Notes: generated by a model not told the origin, from the letters alone. Shown: positions 37,982-49,783, counted from the first letter of the stretch. The stretch: 64,000 nucleotides of DNA from Gammaproteobacteria bacterium (GCA_030682575.1 JAUXNX010000012.1:248001-312000), one strand, 5' to 3'. Made by a program: numbers and translations.

Positions 37982-38098
37982 GGCGATTTCTGAATCCTTG
38001 ATTGACGTGATTATTGAAAGACGTGGAGCGTTGGCAGCCCACAGTGGCGGAGGAGTATAACAAACAAATTCGACGCGCGTCCCCTGCCCTGTAGGGCG

Positions 38099-39160
38099 TC
38101 AGAACAGCAACATTGCATCCCCGTAACTGAAAAACCTGTACCGCTCCTCCACCGCTTCACGATATGCAGCCATGATCTGGTCCCTGCCGGCAAACGCGCT
38201 CACCAGCATCATTAACGTCGATTCGGACAAATGGAAGTTGGTCACCATGGCATCCACCACACGGAATTCATAGCCCGGATAGATGAAGATGTCAGTCTCG
38301 CCGGAATACGGGGCAATCAACTCGTGTACCGCTTTCTGCGCCGCACTCTCCAGACTGCGCACAGAAGTCGTCCCCACTGCTATTACTCTGCCACCGCGTG
38401 CTTTACAGGCGCGAATCTGAGTACATACCTCGGCATTCACTTCGACGCGCTCACTGTGCATCTTGTGTTCACGGGGGTTGTCGACCCGCACAGGTTGAAA
38501 GGTTCCTGATCCCACGTGAAGAGTGACAAAAGCCTGATCCACACCCATGACCGCAATCCTGTCCAGCAGCGCCTGATCAAAATGCAGCCCTGCCGTAGGA
38601 GCGGCCACTGCACCTGGCTGCCGACTGTAGACAGTCTGGTAACGCTCGCTATCCTCCAGCTCATCTCCCCTCTTTATATAGGGAGGCAGGGGAATGTGGC
38701 CAAATGTCTCCAGCAGTTGGGTTAATGAACACTGCGCATGGCTTTCCCCTAGAAATCGCAGACGGAAGAAATCGCCTTCACGGCCCAGGGTTTCGGCCTG
38801 TAGCGGTACCTTCTGATGATTCTGTGGGGCAGGGAAATTCAGGAGCATCCCGCGTTTCGGCGATTTACTGGCGCGGATCTGCGCCAACACCTCAAACTCC
38901 CCCACCACCCGCTCGATCATGACTTCAATCCGGCCGCCGCTGTCCTTGGCGCCAAGAAGTCGCGCAGGGATCACGCGGGTATCGTTGAAGACCAGCAGAT
39001 CTTCCGGACACAGATACTCGATCAGATCGGCGAATTGCCGATGCTGCATTTCCCCGCTACCGCGTCGCATACACAGCAGGCGACTGCCGGTGCGCTCCTT
39101 CGCGGGGTAGTGTGCGATGAGTTCGTCGGGCAGATCGTAGTGGAAATCCGAGAGTTGCAT
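38099..39160 (-). CDS. queA: S-adenosylmethionine:tRNA ribosyltransferase-isomerase
   Basis: Makes epoxyqueuosine in the wobble position of GUN-anticodon tRNAs by transferring ribose from SAM. 353 residues; signature segments are [19 protein letters not shown] at the start, [17 protein letters not shown], the [10 protein letters not shown] block, [12 protein letters not shown] and [18 protein letters not shown] near the end. No tgt, yajC or secDF follows in this window, unlike the common queA-tgt order. Confidence 0.97.
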   Translation of the reverse strand: MQLSDFHYDLPDELIAHYPAKERTGSRLLCMRRGSGEMQHRQFADLIEYLCPEDLLVFNDTRVIPARLLGAKDSGGRIEVMIERVVGEFEVLAQIRASKSPKRGMLLNFPAPQNHQKVPLQAETLGREGDFFRLRFLGESHAQCSLTQLLETFGHIPLPPYIKRGDELEDSERYQTVYSRQPGAVAAPTAGLHFDQALLDRIAVMGVDQAFVTLHVGSGTFQPVRVDNPREHKMHSERVEVNAEVCTQIRACKARGGRVIAVGTTSVRSLESAAQKAVHELIAPYSGETDIFIYPGYEFRVVDAMVTNFHLSESTLMMLVSAFAGRDQIMAAYREAVEERYRFFSYGDAMLLF

Positions 39161-39310
39161 TGGTTGAACAAAGCTCTTGTTGCTCAGACTGAAAGGGTGC
39201 GAAGTTTGCCTGATGGCGGGAGGAAAACCAAGTTCCGGTCGCTTCAGGTGCCGCTTTCTCTGCTATTGACCACAGCACTGAACGGCCCGCAAATAGCCTG
39301 ATTGCGGCGG

Positions 39311-39338
39311 TTGCGCATCAGAAGTTTGCTGCTATAAT
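39311..39338 (+). promoter_or_regulatory. Promoter of tRNA-Leu
   Basis: Extended -10 TGCTATAAT with the hexamer TATAAT at 39333-39338 and a weak -35 TTGCGC at 39311-39316 (spacing 16). The mature tRNA begins 18 bases after the -10. Confidence 0.6.
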
Positions 39339-39355
39339 GGCCGCCCTTCCAAGCT

Positions 39356-39442
39356 GCCGGAGTGGCGAAATTGGTAGACGCGCCGGACTCAAAATCCGGT
39401 GTTAGAGATAACGTGTCGGTTCAAGTCCGACCTCCGGTACCA
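39356..39442 (+). tRNA. tRNA-Leu (CAA)
   Basis: 87 bases including an encoded CCA. The acceptor stem GCCGGAG pairs with CTCCGGT, the discriminator is A, the anticodon stem CCGGA/TCCGG encloses loop CTCAAAA with anticodon CAA at 39390-39392, a long type II variable arm follows, and the T arm contains GTTCAAGTC. It is leucine-specific by anticodon and by class. Its 3' half is repeated 103 bases downstream. Confidence 0.97.
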
Positions 39443-39470
39443 CATTCCAGTTCAGTGACGGCGCAAAACC

Positions 39471-39550
39471 GCGCCGGACTCCCGACTTACAAAACCCAGC
39501 GGTGTCAGAGATAACGTGTCGGTTCAAGTCCGACCTCCGGTACCACATTC
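39471..39550 (+). repeat. Duplicated 3' fragment of tRNA-Leu
   Basis: Positions 39501-39550 repeat 39398-39447 (variable arm, T arm, acceptor end, CCA and six or so flanking bases) with one mismatch in 50. A further 11-base match, GCGCCGGACTC, is at 39471-39481 (as at 39380-39390), but the anticodon region between is 12 bases longer and does not fold, and no D arm precedes it. It is a tRNA remnant or attachment-site-like duplication rather than a second tRNA. Confidence 0.85.
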
Positions 39551-40015
39551 ATTACGCTACTGACACTTTCTCGTTCCCATGCAATACCCTACCGCTCATA
39601 TCACACTCCGCCAAGTTGCATGCTCCCATTTTGGGTAGCCACGGCAGTGCGTAAGACTTTTGATTGGCTATCGAATTCACTCATCTCAAATGCAAACCTT
39701 ACTCCAAATGAGTGCATTCAGTTTTCTCCTGCCCCAAACTGACCATCCTCCCTGTGCACCAAAAAAACACTCTGCAAACCTTCAGCACCAGCACGGTGCC
39801 TAAAGTTCCATATACCACATTTTAACGCTCTTATATGGACCATTTCCTGCGAAGGCGCACACCTTTCTGCACCAATACCATCAATTGTGCGATATGGCAC
39901 CCATTTGAAAATCTCTGGCACAGATCATGCTCAGGACAAGTAACACTGCAATAAGTTCCAGTGTCTGGCGGATTGCTCTTTTTGCTAACCACCTATAACT
40001 ATCCGGAGTCATTGA
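39551..40015. other. Gene-free region upstream of the TonB receptor
   Basis: About 465 relatively AT-rich bases between the tRNA remnant and the TonB receptor. Short open frames on the minus strand show no domain, signal peptide or ribosome site and I reject them. The region presumably contains the receptor promoter; I see no Fur-like palindrome that I would defend. Confidence 0.55.
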
Positions 40016-42763
40016 ATGAAAACACCCACAACCTTTAAACGCACCGAACTCTTTCTGGCGACATGTATGCTCTCCGCTGGATTCTCTCAAGGAGCACTGG
40101 CTCAAGCTGCTGGCGAGGGCGCAACCATCAGCGAAATCCTTATCACCGGTTCTCGCCGTTCAGGCATGGCCGTCTCCGACAGCCCCGCACCAGTACAGCT
40201 GATCAGTGCAGAGATGCTCAAGGAAACGGGAGCCCCTGACCTGATGAACGCGATTGCCACACAAGTGCCATCCTATAACGCCAACCAGACCGGCGGCGAC
40301 ATGGCAAGCCAGACATTGACTGCCAGCATGCGCGCACTCTCAGCCAACCACGCCCTGGTGCTGGTCAATGGCAAACGACGACACACTACTTCCAACGTCG
40401 GCGCCAGCAGCGGTGCGGCAGCAACAGATTTATCATTTATTCCGTCTTCGGCGATCAGTCGTCTTGAAGTCCTCACCGATGGCGCTGCAGCAATTTACGG
40501 TTCCGACGCGATCGCCGGGGTGATCAACATCATTCTTAACGACGATTATGAAGGTGGCAGTGTCAACACCAACGTTTCCGAGTATGTCGATGGCGGCGGT
40601 TACACAACAAATGTTCAGGGCAACTACGGATTCGGCAATGATGTTGCGTACCTCAACGTTAGCCTGGAAGCAGAAAACCGCGAGACCGTAAGTCGTTCAG
40701 TAACGTACGGCCCTGCTGTGTGTGTGGCCAATCCTGTGGAATGCCTGAATCGACTCAACAACGGCACACCCAGTGGCTACACCGTCAGCAGTGCCTACAG
40801 AACTTATTTGCAGCGCGACAGTAAAATGGCAACACATCCCAAGTATCCCGCTCTCAACAATGTGGGCGACCCGCCCGATATCGTACGTCGCGCAGCGTTC
40901 TTCAATGCAGGTTATCAACTCAATGAAGACGTCGAACTCTATGGATTTGCCAGTGTCGGCACGAAAAAGGCCGCGTCTCTGGAAACCTACCGAAGACCAT
41001 CACAGGACGGTGGTGTGGACGTCAATGGTGACGGTGATCGCAACGACATGACCCCCGGTGGCATACCGGAATACATGATCAACAAGTACGAATTTGGTTT
41101 CAGCCCGATGGAAGAATCCGACGAAACGGACTATTCATTCACTGTCGGTTTTACTGGAGTCACCAATGACTGGACGTGGGACCTTGCCACCGTCTACGGC
41201 AGCAACGAAATGGACGTCTATACCACCAAATCGATGAACTTCACCTTGTGGAATGAAACCGGTGAGTCGCAGGAAGATTTCTATGACGGCACGTTCTGGG
41301 CGACCCAGTGGACGACCAGTCTCGACGCCAGCAAGGAGTACGATATTGGTTTGGCCGCTCCGATGACTTTTGCTACCGGCCTGGAGTATCGCCGCGACCG
41401 TTACGGAATTGATCCGGGTGAGCCTGCTTCTTACTACGGTGCCGGTGCTGCCTCTTTCCCTGGCTACAATCCTGCGGTGAACACCGGCGCTTATGATCGC
41501 CACAGCTACGCGACCTTCCTCAACTTCGTATTGGTGCCGACTGACAGCTGGTTGGTAGATCTGGCCGTACGTTACGAAGACTACAGTGACTTTGGCAACG
41601 AAACCGTAGGCAAGATCACCACGCGCTATGATTTCTCGGATGCCGTTGCCGTTCGCGCAACCGCCAGCACCGGCTTCCGGGCACCGACTCTTGGCGAAGG
41701 TTTCTACTCTGCTGTGAACGTTGGCCCGACCAGTGCCAGCCCACAACTGCAACCCAATAGCGCTGCAGCGGCGGAACTCGGTTTCGGCGCTGGCCTGCAA
41801 CCCGAGACATCAGAGAATTTCAGTCTCGGGCTCGTACTGGAGCCAATTAATGGTCTGACGACCACCATCGATGCGTACCAGATCACCATCTCGGATAGAA
41901 TCCAACGCGGCAGTTTTGCGTTCTCAACCAGTCAGTCAAACAACACCGTTACCGGTCGCACCACTGGCTCATTCAACAACATTCTGCCCGATCCCGCCGA
42001 CACGGATGGCAACGGAACACCTGACGCTTCCTACAACGAAGCGTTGGGCAGAGCCCTCGTGAACTTCGGTTATATCGGCGTCTGGAATGATCCAGCAGCA
42101 CCCGGCGGTTCACTGGACGCCAGCGCGCGCGCCAGCATCTCCGTGTCGATCTTCAACAACGCGCTGGAAACGCGCAGCAGCGGCGTGGATTGGGTGAACA
42201 CCTACAATTCCCGCTTCGGGTGGGGCAGCATCGGCTGGACACTGGCAGCCAACTACAACAAGACTGAAGTCTTGAGTGCAAAGGCAGCACCAGCAAGTCT
42301 GGGTGGAGCAACGATGTACAGTGCTTTGGCACTCTCCAACCTGGAAACCAACAGCCCGAAATACCGGGTGAATCTGGGAGCTCGCATCATGTTCGGCGAC
42401 TTCACACTGAACGTGCGTCAAGCGGTCTACGGGCCACAATACACACTGACCACTGTGTCCGGCCTTCCGGCAGCAGTACGCAATTCCCTTGATCTTGTAC
42501 AACTGGCCGGCGCCACGTACTACAAGAACGAAATTGACACTCTGATGCAGACGAATATCGAGCTGACCTACGCACCTACGGACAGTCTGCGCCTGAGTGC
42601 CGGTGTCGACAACGTCTTCAACGAATACCCAAACAAGACTCCGTCTGCTGTCTGGGACTACAACGAAGAGCGCTACGCCAATACCAATCGAGAGTACCTC
42701 ACCGGCAGCCCGGTGGGATATTTCGGTGCCCGTTGGTTCGGCAAACTCGCTTACACATTCTGA
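40016..42763 (+). CDS. TonB-dependent outer membrane receptor
   Basis: 915-residue outer-membrane transporter driven by TonB. A signal peptide (about 1-30, ending ALAQA) is followed by the TonB-box-like EILITGSRRS, a plug domain (about 45-165) with LVLVNGKRRHTTSNV and LEVLTDGAAAIYGSDAIAGVINIIL, and a 22-strand barrel ending in the aromatic terminus KLAYTF. The plug style is that of the large CirA/OMR group used by marine bacteria for oligopeptides, saccharides or siderophores. The Tat-exported aminotransferase begins 14 bases after its stop, so the imported substrate may be an amino compound (inference). Confidence 0.94.
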   Translation: MKTPTTFKRTELFLATCMLSAGFSQGALAQAAGEGATISEILITGSRRSGMAVSDSPAPVQLISAEMLKETGAPDLMNAIATQVPSYNANQTGGDMASQTLTASMRALSANHALVLVNGKRRHTTSNVGASSGAAATDLSFIPSSAISRLEVLTDGAAAIYGSDAIAGVINIILNDDYEGGSVNTNVSEYVDGGGYTTNVQGNYGFGNDVAYLNVSLEAENRETVSRSVTYGPAVCVANPVECLNRLNNGTPSGYTVSSAYRTYLQRDSKMATHPKYPALNNVGDPPDIVRRAAFFNAGYQLNEDVELYGFASVGTKKAASLETYRRPSQDGGVDVNGDGDRNDMTPGGIPEYMINKYEFGFSPMEESDETDYSFTVGFTGVTNDWTWDLATVYGSNEMDVYTTKSMNFTLWNETGESQEDFYDGTFWATQWTTSLDASKEYDIGLAAPMTFATGLEYRRDRYGIDPGEPASYYGAGAASFPGYNPAVNTGAYDRHSYATFLNFVLVPTDSWLVDLAVRYEDYSDFGNETVGKITTRYDFSDAVAVRATASTGFRAPTLGEGFYSAVNVGPTSASPQLQPNSAAAAELGFGAGLQPETSENFSLGLVLEPINGLTTTIDAYQITISDRIQRGSFAFSTSQSNNTVTGRTTGSFNNILPDPADTDGNGTPDASYNEALGRALVNFGYIGVWNDPAAPGGSLDASARASISVSIFNNALETRSSGVDWVNTYNSRFGWGSIGWTLAANYNKTEVLSAKAAPASLGGATMYSALALSNLETNSPKYRVNLGARIMFGDFTLNVRQAVYGPQYTLTTVSGLPAAVRNSLDLVQLAGATYYKNEIDTLMQTNIELTYAPTDSLRLSAGVDNVFNEYPNKTPSAVWDYNEERYANTNREYLTGSPVGYFGARWFGKLAYTF

Positions 42764-42777
42764 GTCAGGGGAATCCT

Positions 42778-43902
42778 ATGTTGAATCCAGTTATGAATCG
42801 TCGACGTCTGCTGTGGGGCGGCGCCTCACTGGCAGGCGCCGCCCTGCTCAAGGAAATGTCAGGTACGAGATTGATCAGCTCGGCAGTGGCAGAAATTACG
42901 GCACCGATGGAGCCGATACGCATGTCTTCCAATGAGAACCCCTATGGCCCGTCGCAGTTGGCCATCGAAGCTATGCAGGGGGCTTTCAGCAAAAGCAATC
43001 TTTACGGCGGCATTGGCAATCAACTTGTTGATCTGTTGGCCAGGATTGAAGGCGTAGCGCCGGAGAATGTCACCATCAGCGCGGGTTCGGGAGAACTGCT
43101 GCAGGCTGCAGGTGTGCTCGCCGCGTGGGAGCCGGGATCCATAGTGTCCCCGTATCCCACATTCGGACAACTCGTGCGGGCTGCTGAAGTGCTCGGATCA
43201 GAGATCATCAACGTTCCGGTTGACGAGAAGATGCATATCGACCTTGATGCCATGTATGCGGCTATCAGGCCGGATACGCGGATGATCTATCTGTGCAATC
43301 CCAACAACCCGATACCGTCCATCATAGAGAAGAAGGCGCTCGAAGATTTCGTGCGAACAGTTGCACGGGATCGACTGGTATTCATCGACGAAGCCTACTA
43401 CGAGTACGTGGACAATCCCGAGTTCAGCAGCATGATGCCACTGGTCGCGGAGGGGTTGAATAACGTCATCATCGCGCGCACTGCCTCGAAGATTCACGGC
43501 TTTGCGGGGCTGCGCGTCGGCATGGGTTACGCACACCCAGACCTCATCGCCAAGTTGAACAAGGTGAAGACTGGCAGTATCAGCGTTCTCTCCCAATATG
43601 CGGCGTACGTTGCCTATCAGGACATGGAATTCCAGGACTTCTCCCGCGCTCGGAACAAGGAGGGTCTGGCGATAGTTGAAGGCATGTGCGATGAACTCGG
43701 TCTTCGCTACATCAAGTCCAATGCCAATTTCGCATTCTTTGAAACCGGCATTGACTCTGAAACGTTCCGCGCTGCCATGCGAGAGCACAACATCATGGTT
43801 GGGCGCACGTTCGATCCGTACCCCACGTGGGCGCGCGTCAGTATGGCGAAGCCGGAGGAAATGGCTTACTTCGTGCAAACATACAAGAAGCTGTACACCT
43901 GA
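42778..43902 (+). CDS. Tat-exported PLP aminotransferase (histidinol-phosphate aminotransferase-like)
   Basis: 374 residues. The N-terminus has a twin-arginine signal (MNRRRLLWGGASLAGAALL from residue 6), so the enzyme should fold with PLP in the cytoplasm and be exported. The rest is a fold-type I aminotransferase near HisC: SSNENPYGPS substrate loop, Asn174 in CNPNNP, Asp204 in FIDEAYYEY, Schiff-base Lys238 in TASKIHGFAGLRVG, and the late Arg in WARVSM. Start ATG 42778 follows CAGGGGA; ATG 42793 is possible. It is in an operon with the TonB receptor. Substrate unknown. Confidence 0.87.
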   Translation: MLNPVMNRRRLLWGGASLAGAALLKEMSGTRLISSAVAEITAPMEPIRMSSNENPYGPSQLAIEAMQGAFSKSNLYGGIGNQLVDLLARIEGVAPENVTISAGSGELLQAAGVLAAWEPGSIVSPYPTFGQLVRAAEVLGSEIINVPVDEKMHIDLDAMYAAIRPDTRMIYLCNPNNPIPSIIEKKALEDFVRTVARDRLVFIDEAYYEYVDNPEFSSMMPLVAEGLNNVIIARTASKIHGFAGLRVGMGYAHPDLIAKLNKVKTGSISVLSQYAAYVAYQDMEFQDFSRARNKEGLAIVEGMCDELGLRYIKSNANFAFFETGIDSETFRAAMREHNIMVGRTFDPYPTWARVSMAKPEEMAYFVQTYKKLYT

Positions 43903-44041
43903 CAGGTATCCTGTGATCCGGCTGCGCGCATTCACTGGTGCAGTCGGTATCGCCGGAATTCCTCGCCAGCAAATCTTCAGGTTCACTTCGCGCTTGAAAT
44001 AGCCAATAATCCTCCACCACGCAATTCGCCGGAGGTTCCTC

Positions 44042-44362
44042 ATGCGCCGCTCTATTGCATCACTATTTTCAATCTTTGTTGCGGGTACCGCATTCGCGCA
44101 AGCCCCGCTGGAAAACTGCGCCGAGATTCCCAATCTGGCTGCCGACGTGATGATCAGACGGCAGGTGAATTACGACATCATGCTGATGATCAACAACATC
44201 AACTCCCAACTGAATGATCACCCGGAGCTGCTCAGTTGGGTGCAGACCATGATCGACATGGCCTATGCCCAGGCAGTTGACTCCTCGGAGGAAGCCCGCG
44301 CACAGCAGGTAAGGGATTTTCAGACTCTGTGGAATGAGCGCTGCATGAAGCAATTACCCTGA
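44042..44362 (+). CDS. Small secreted protein of unknown function
   Basis: 106 residues with a signal peptide (about 1-19, ending TAFAQ). The mature 87 residues are helical with two cysteines, one near each end (ENCAEI and ERCMKQ), which probably pair. I do not recognise it. GGAGG lies eight bases before the ATG. It stands alone between the aminotransferase and a methyltransferase. Confidence 0.7.
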   Translation: MRRSIASLFSIFVAGTAFAQAPLENCAEIPNLAADVMIRRQVNYDIMLMINNINSQLNDHPELLSWVQTMIDMAYAQAVDSSEEARAQQVRDFQTLWNERCMKQLP

Positions 44363-44522
44363 TATTGCCTCCCTACTCTCGAAAAATAGGGAAAAGCTTC
44401 GATCAATTGAGTGTTTCCCGTATAGGCACCGCCCGGTCAACGGCCTAGGATCGTCATCATTGCCATAGCTTCGCAATGGATCGTCGATATCGGCCACAGG
44501 CCCACAAAAACCGGGAGGCTCT

Positions 44523-45470
44523 ATGTCCTTAGCAAAATTGTTGTACGGCGGCCTGGCCAGTCATTTACCAAGACGCGCCTACACGATGTCCGGTCAACCG
44601 GTCGATGCCAGGTATGGTTACTCGGTATGGCTGCGGCATCTCGTCACGCTGCACAAACATGGCATTCGTGGCCCCTTCCGCACTGTCGTTGAACTCGGTC
44701 CGGGCAACTCCATTGCTACGGGGGTCTCTGCGTTGATGTCTGGCGCAGAACGATATATCGGATTGGATGTGTTGCAACACCTCGCAATGCAGACCAACAC
44801 TGCTGTGCTGGAGCAGGTGCAGCAACTGTTCACGGACCACGCGGTTATCCCGGACTCGAATGTATATCCACGACTGCGACCACATCTGGATGACTACAGT
44901 TTTCCGGAAAAGGTTCTTGCCGATCAACGTGGCATGACAACACCTCGACCCACGCGGATGCAGGATATTCGGGATGCAGTAAACCATCTGCCGCGCGCTG
45001 ACAGCACGATGGATACCCTGCGCTATATCACGCCCTGGCAGTCCACAAGCCTCGCTTCAGAGTCCGTGGACCTTGTGTTCACTCAGGCGGTGCTGCAGGA
45101 AATTCCCCATGACAGACAACCAAACGGATTGAGCGGCACTATCCAGACAATTGCTCACTGGCTCAAGCCGGGTGGCTGCATGTCTCATCAGATAGATCTG
45201 GGAATTTACGGTCTGGAGCCCTGGAATCTGCACTGGAAGTGGTCCGGATTGACGTGGCAGCTGGTCCGTGGACGACGCGACAACTTTGTAAATCGGGAGC
45301 CGTTGTCCACCTATGAGGGATTGCTGAACAGTTTCGGTCTGACGCTCATTGCCGCCGAAAGGGTGGAGTCTGACGGCATCACTCGTAATAAACTGGCGCC
45401 ACGTTATCGGCATTTGCCAGAACAGGATCTGCGCACGCGCTCGGTGACTCTCATTGCCGTGAAGCAATAA
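44523..45470 (+). CDS. SAM-dependent methyltransferase-like protein
   Basis: 315 residues. Residues 55-95 contain a Rossmann motif I, TVVELGPGNSIATGVSAL, followed by YIGLDVLQH, typical of class I methyltransferases; ESVDLVFTQAVLQEIPH (about 180-196) corresponds to motifs IV-V and LKPGGCMSHQIDLG to motif VI. No signal peptide. The substrate is unknown; relatives are found among glycan or lipid methyltransferases. GGGAGG precedes the ATG. Confidence 0.78.
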   Translation: MSLAKLLYGGLASHLPRRAYTMSGQPVDARYGYSVWLRHLVTLHKHGIRGPFRTVVELGPGNSIATGVSALMSGAERYIGLDVLQHLAMQTNTAVLEQVQQLFTDHAVIPDSNVYPRLRPHLDDYSFPEKVLADQRGMTTPRPTRMQDIRDAVNHLPRADSTMDTLRYITPWQSTSLASESVDLVFTQAVLQEIPHDRQPNGLSGTIQTIAHWLKPGGCMSHQIDLGIYGLEPWNLHWKWSGLTWQLVRGRRDNFVNREPLSTYEGLLNSFGLTLIAAERVESDGITRNKLAPRYRHLPEQDLRTRSVTLIAVKQ

Positions 45471-45557
45471 TTTTCTGATTACGAGCAGGTAATGCTCCCA
45501 TTTTTCCCAGGAAAGAAGCAAAATTGCCTCGTCTTCAAACCGAATCAGGAACTTCAA

Positions 45558-45965
45558 ATGCGAATTCTGTTACTCGTACTGTCACTGCCACTGGCAATCC
45601 TTCCGCACTACAGTTTCAGTGCTGACATCACCATGGAGGAATGCAACGCCAGAGTCGCGGAGATGAATGCAACCCTGCCCATGGAGCTGGACAACATCAC
45701 CTCGTGGATGCAAACGACTTGTGTGGAGCAAAGCGATGGCGGGATACAACTGGTTTACGACAATGACGTCAAGGACGGCAACAGCATCACTCAGGCAGAG
45801 CTGGATGCCGTACTCCCGAGCGTGCTGATGTCCTGGTGCTTCGGCCCAGATCTGTTCCCGCTGATTCAGGTGGTGGACGCAGTCAACTACCAGTACAACT
45901 TCGAAAATGGTCAGCACATCGGCGAGTTGAATTTCTCATATGCTGACTGCGTTGCCGAAATCTGA
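45558..45965 (+). CDS. Small secreted protein of unknown function
   Basis: 135 residues from ATG 45558 with a signal peptide of about 22 residues (MRILLLVLSLPLAIL..., ending SFSAD). Cysteines in MEECNARV, QTTCVEQ, MSWCFGP and YADCVAE suggest two disulfides. The longer frame starting at 45492 adds a basic stretch before the signal and is unlikely. The pattern is distantly like the small secreted protein at 44042 (Cys near both ends), but I cannot call them homologous by eye. Confidence 0.68.
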   Translation: MRILLLVLSLPLAILPHYSFSADITMEECNARVAEMNATLPMELDNITSWMQTTCVEQSDGGIQLVYDNDVKDGNSITQAELDAVLPSVLMSWCFGPDLFPLIQVVDAVNYQYNFENGQHIGELNFSYADCVAEI

Positions 45966-45972
45966 TCTCCTG

Positions 45973-46788
45973 TCAGGGTTTTCTGAACTTCAGAGTCATA
46001 CGATCGCTCTCGCCAATGGCCAGATACTTGTCGCGGTCAACCTCACCCAATCTGGACGTTGGCGGCAGCGTCCAGACTCCTTCCGGATAATCTTTCGTAT
46101 CCAGAGGATTGGCATTGATCTCCGATGACGCCACAAACTCGAATCCTGCCGCTTCCGCCAATTCGATCACATAATCCTGCGTGACATAACCCGTCGTGGA
46201 CATGAACTCCATGCTGCTGCCTGCGGGGGCGCGGTGCTCGACTACACCCAGAATTCCACCCGACTTCAACGCTTCGTAAAACGCAGCGAAGTGTTCGCTC
46301 TGTGTTCCCGCCATGATCCAATTGTGGACATTGCGGAAAGTCATCGCGAGATCGGCAGAATCGGGCGGGGCAATGGCTGTTTCGGTGGGTGGATACAAAC
46401 GCGTGAGGATGGTCTCTCCGTAAATGTCCGGCCTGGACGCCAGAAGAGCCTCGAATGCTTCCAGATTCCGGGGTTGATATGCCAGATGCGAGTTGGGAGA
46501 AAAATGTGCGGCGTAGAAGATCCCGTTGCCCTTCAGGAAGGGAGCGAGAATCTCGGTATACCAACCGCCTGAAGGCAGGATCTCGATGACGGTCTGGCCA
46601 GATTTCAACCCGAAAAACTCCAGTGTTTCCACCGGATGGCGGGCATCGTTGCGGGTTACGTTGGCGGGGGAACGATGTTCGCCCACTATCAGTTCCCGAA
46701 GGCGGGCGTTGTCATCCGCCAGTGTGGCCATGCTGCTGAAAAGGCTCAGGATGCCTGCGTAGATGACAGACTTGTGTTTTATCAACAT
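45973..46788 (-). CDS. Signal-peptide-bearing methyltransferase-like protein
   Basis: 271 residues, resembling the COG4798 group of predicted methyltransferases. The N-terminus MLIKHKSVIYAGILSLFSSMATLAD is a signal peptide. The fold-defining motif I is altered: TVIEILPSGGWYTEIL replaces the usual acidic-x-Gly-x-Gly loop. ADLAMTFRNVHNW matches motif IV and LKSGGILGVVEHRAP motif VI. SAM is not known to be available in the periplasm, so the catalytic role is doubtful; a binding or altered function is possible. It ends seven bases from the convergent small secreted gene. Confidence 0.78.
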   Translation of the reverse strand: MLIKHKSVIYAGILSLFSSMATLADDNARLRELIVGEHRSPANVTRNDARHPVETLEFFGLKSGQTVIEILPSGGWYTEILAPFLKGNGIFYAAHFSPNSHLAYQPRNLEAFEALLASRPDIYGETILTRLYPPTETAIAPPDSADLAMTFRNVHNWIMAGTQSEHFAAFYEALKSGGILGVVEHRAPAGSSMEFMSTTGYVTQDYVIELAEAAGFEFVASSEINANPLDTKDYPEGVWTLPPTSRLGEVDRDKYLAIGESDRMTLKFRKP

Positions 46789-46891
46789 CTTTTTATCCTC
46801 ATTGGCTGAGTATTTGTTGGAACATTGAAGCGAGACTTTACGCCAACATCAGGCATACAGTCGAGATTCTTTCTCAAGATGAGCTAAGCAC

Positions 46892-46923
46892 AAAAAAACG
46901 GCGACCTGTTCAGGGCCGCCGTT
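46892..46923 (-). terminator. Rho-independent terminator of katG
   Basis: On the minus strand, AACGGCGGCCC pairs with GGTCGCCGTT across a short loop, followed by seven T (complement of 46892-46898). It lies about 27 bases after the katG stop. Confidence 0.85.
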
Positions 46924-46949
46924 CGTGTTCCAACAAGCTATGTCGGCAA

Positions 46950-49178
<2,229 letters not shown>

Positions 49179-49312
49179 TTAAGTATTCCCCCGGAATTTG
49201 AATTGATTTTGCAGGCGATATACTAAAGCGATCAAAAAATTACTTTAAATGCGATTAAACTATGATCGTGATGCAGAAAATTGATGCGGACCGCGCACGA
49301 TAGAGGAATGCA

Positions 49313-49753
49313 ATGACTGGCAATATCGAAAAAATTGCGCTGATTGCAGCGAGTTTCGAACGACTGACAGGCAATCGCCTCGTTGACAGCGTTGACGACG
49401 TCATCGCCGCAATGTGGGATGCGCCACGTGTAATACTTGCCCACGGCACTGAAACAGACCCAGTCTTCTTTTACGGAAACAAGATGGCGTTGAATCTGTT
49501 TGAGATCTCCCATGAGGAGTTGCAGTGTATGCCGTCGCGGCTCTCTGCAGAGACTCTTGATCAGGATGCGCGCAAACGGTCACTGGAACAGGTGTCCAGG
49601 GATGGCTTCACTGCAGGTTATTCCGGCGTGCGAGTTTCCTCGACAGGCAAGCGTTTTCGTATCGAGCAGGCAGTCGTATGGAACCTGCTTGACGAGGAAG
49701 GACGGATGCACGGTCAGGCCGCCACGTTTGATCGATGGTCACCCCTGCCCTGA
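49313..49753 (+). CDS. MEKHLA domain protein
   Basis: 146-residue cytoplasmic protein with a single MEKHLA domain, a PAS-like fold named from plant homeobox proteins. The core VFFYGNKMALNLFEISHEELQCMPSRLSAE and GYSGVRVSSTGKRFRIEQAVVWNLLDEEG is characteristic. Bacterial members are stand-alone and of unknown function, sometimes near metal or sulfur genes. It is divergent from katG over 134 bases. Confidence 0.85.
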   Translation: MTGNIEKIALIAASFERLTGNRLVDSVDDVIAAMWDAPRVILAHGTETDPVFFYGNKMALNLFEISHEELQCMPSRLSAETLDQDARKRSLEQVSRDGFTAGYSGVRVSSTGKRFRIEQAVVWNLLDEEGRMHGQAATFDRWSPLP

Positions 49754-49783
49754 TCTGCAGCAGGAGCCCTTCGAGCATCACGC

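Noticed and set aside
39471-39542. Second functional tRNA-Leu
   Set aside because: Only the variable arm, T arm and acceptor end are intact; the anticodon loop is expanded by 12 bases and there is no D arm or 5' acceptor strand.
39718-40105. Small minus-strand genes upstream of the TonB receptor
   Set aside because: No ribosome site, no signal peptide, and one overlaps the receptor start.
43198-44133. Minus-strand open frame of 311 codons
   Set aside because: Antisense to the Tat aminotransferase and the next small secreted gene; no signature.
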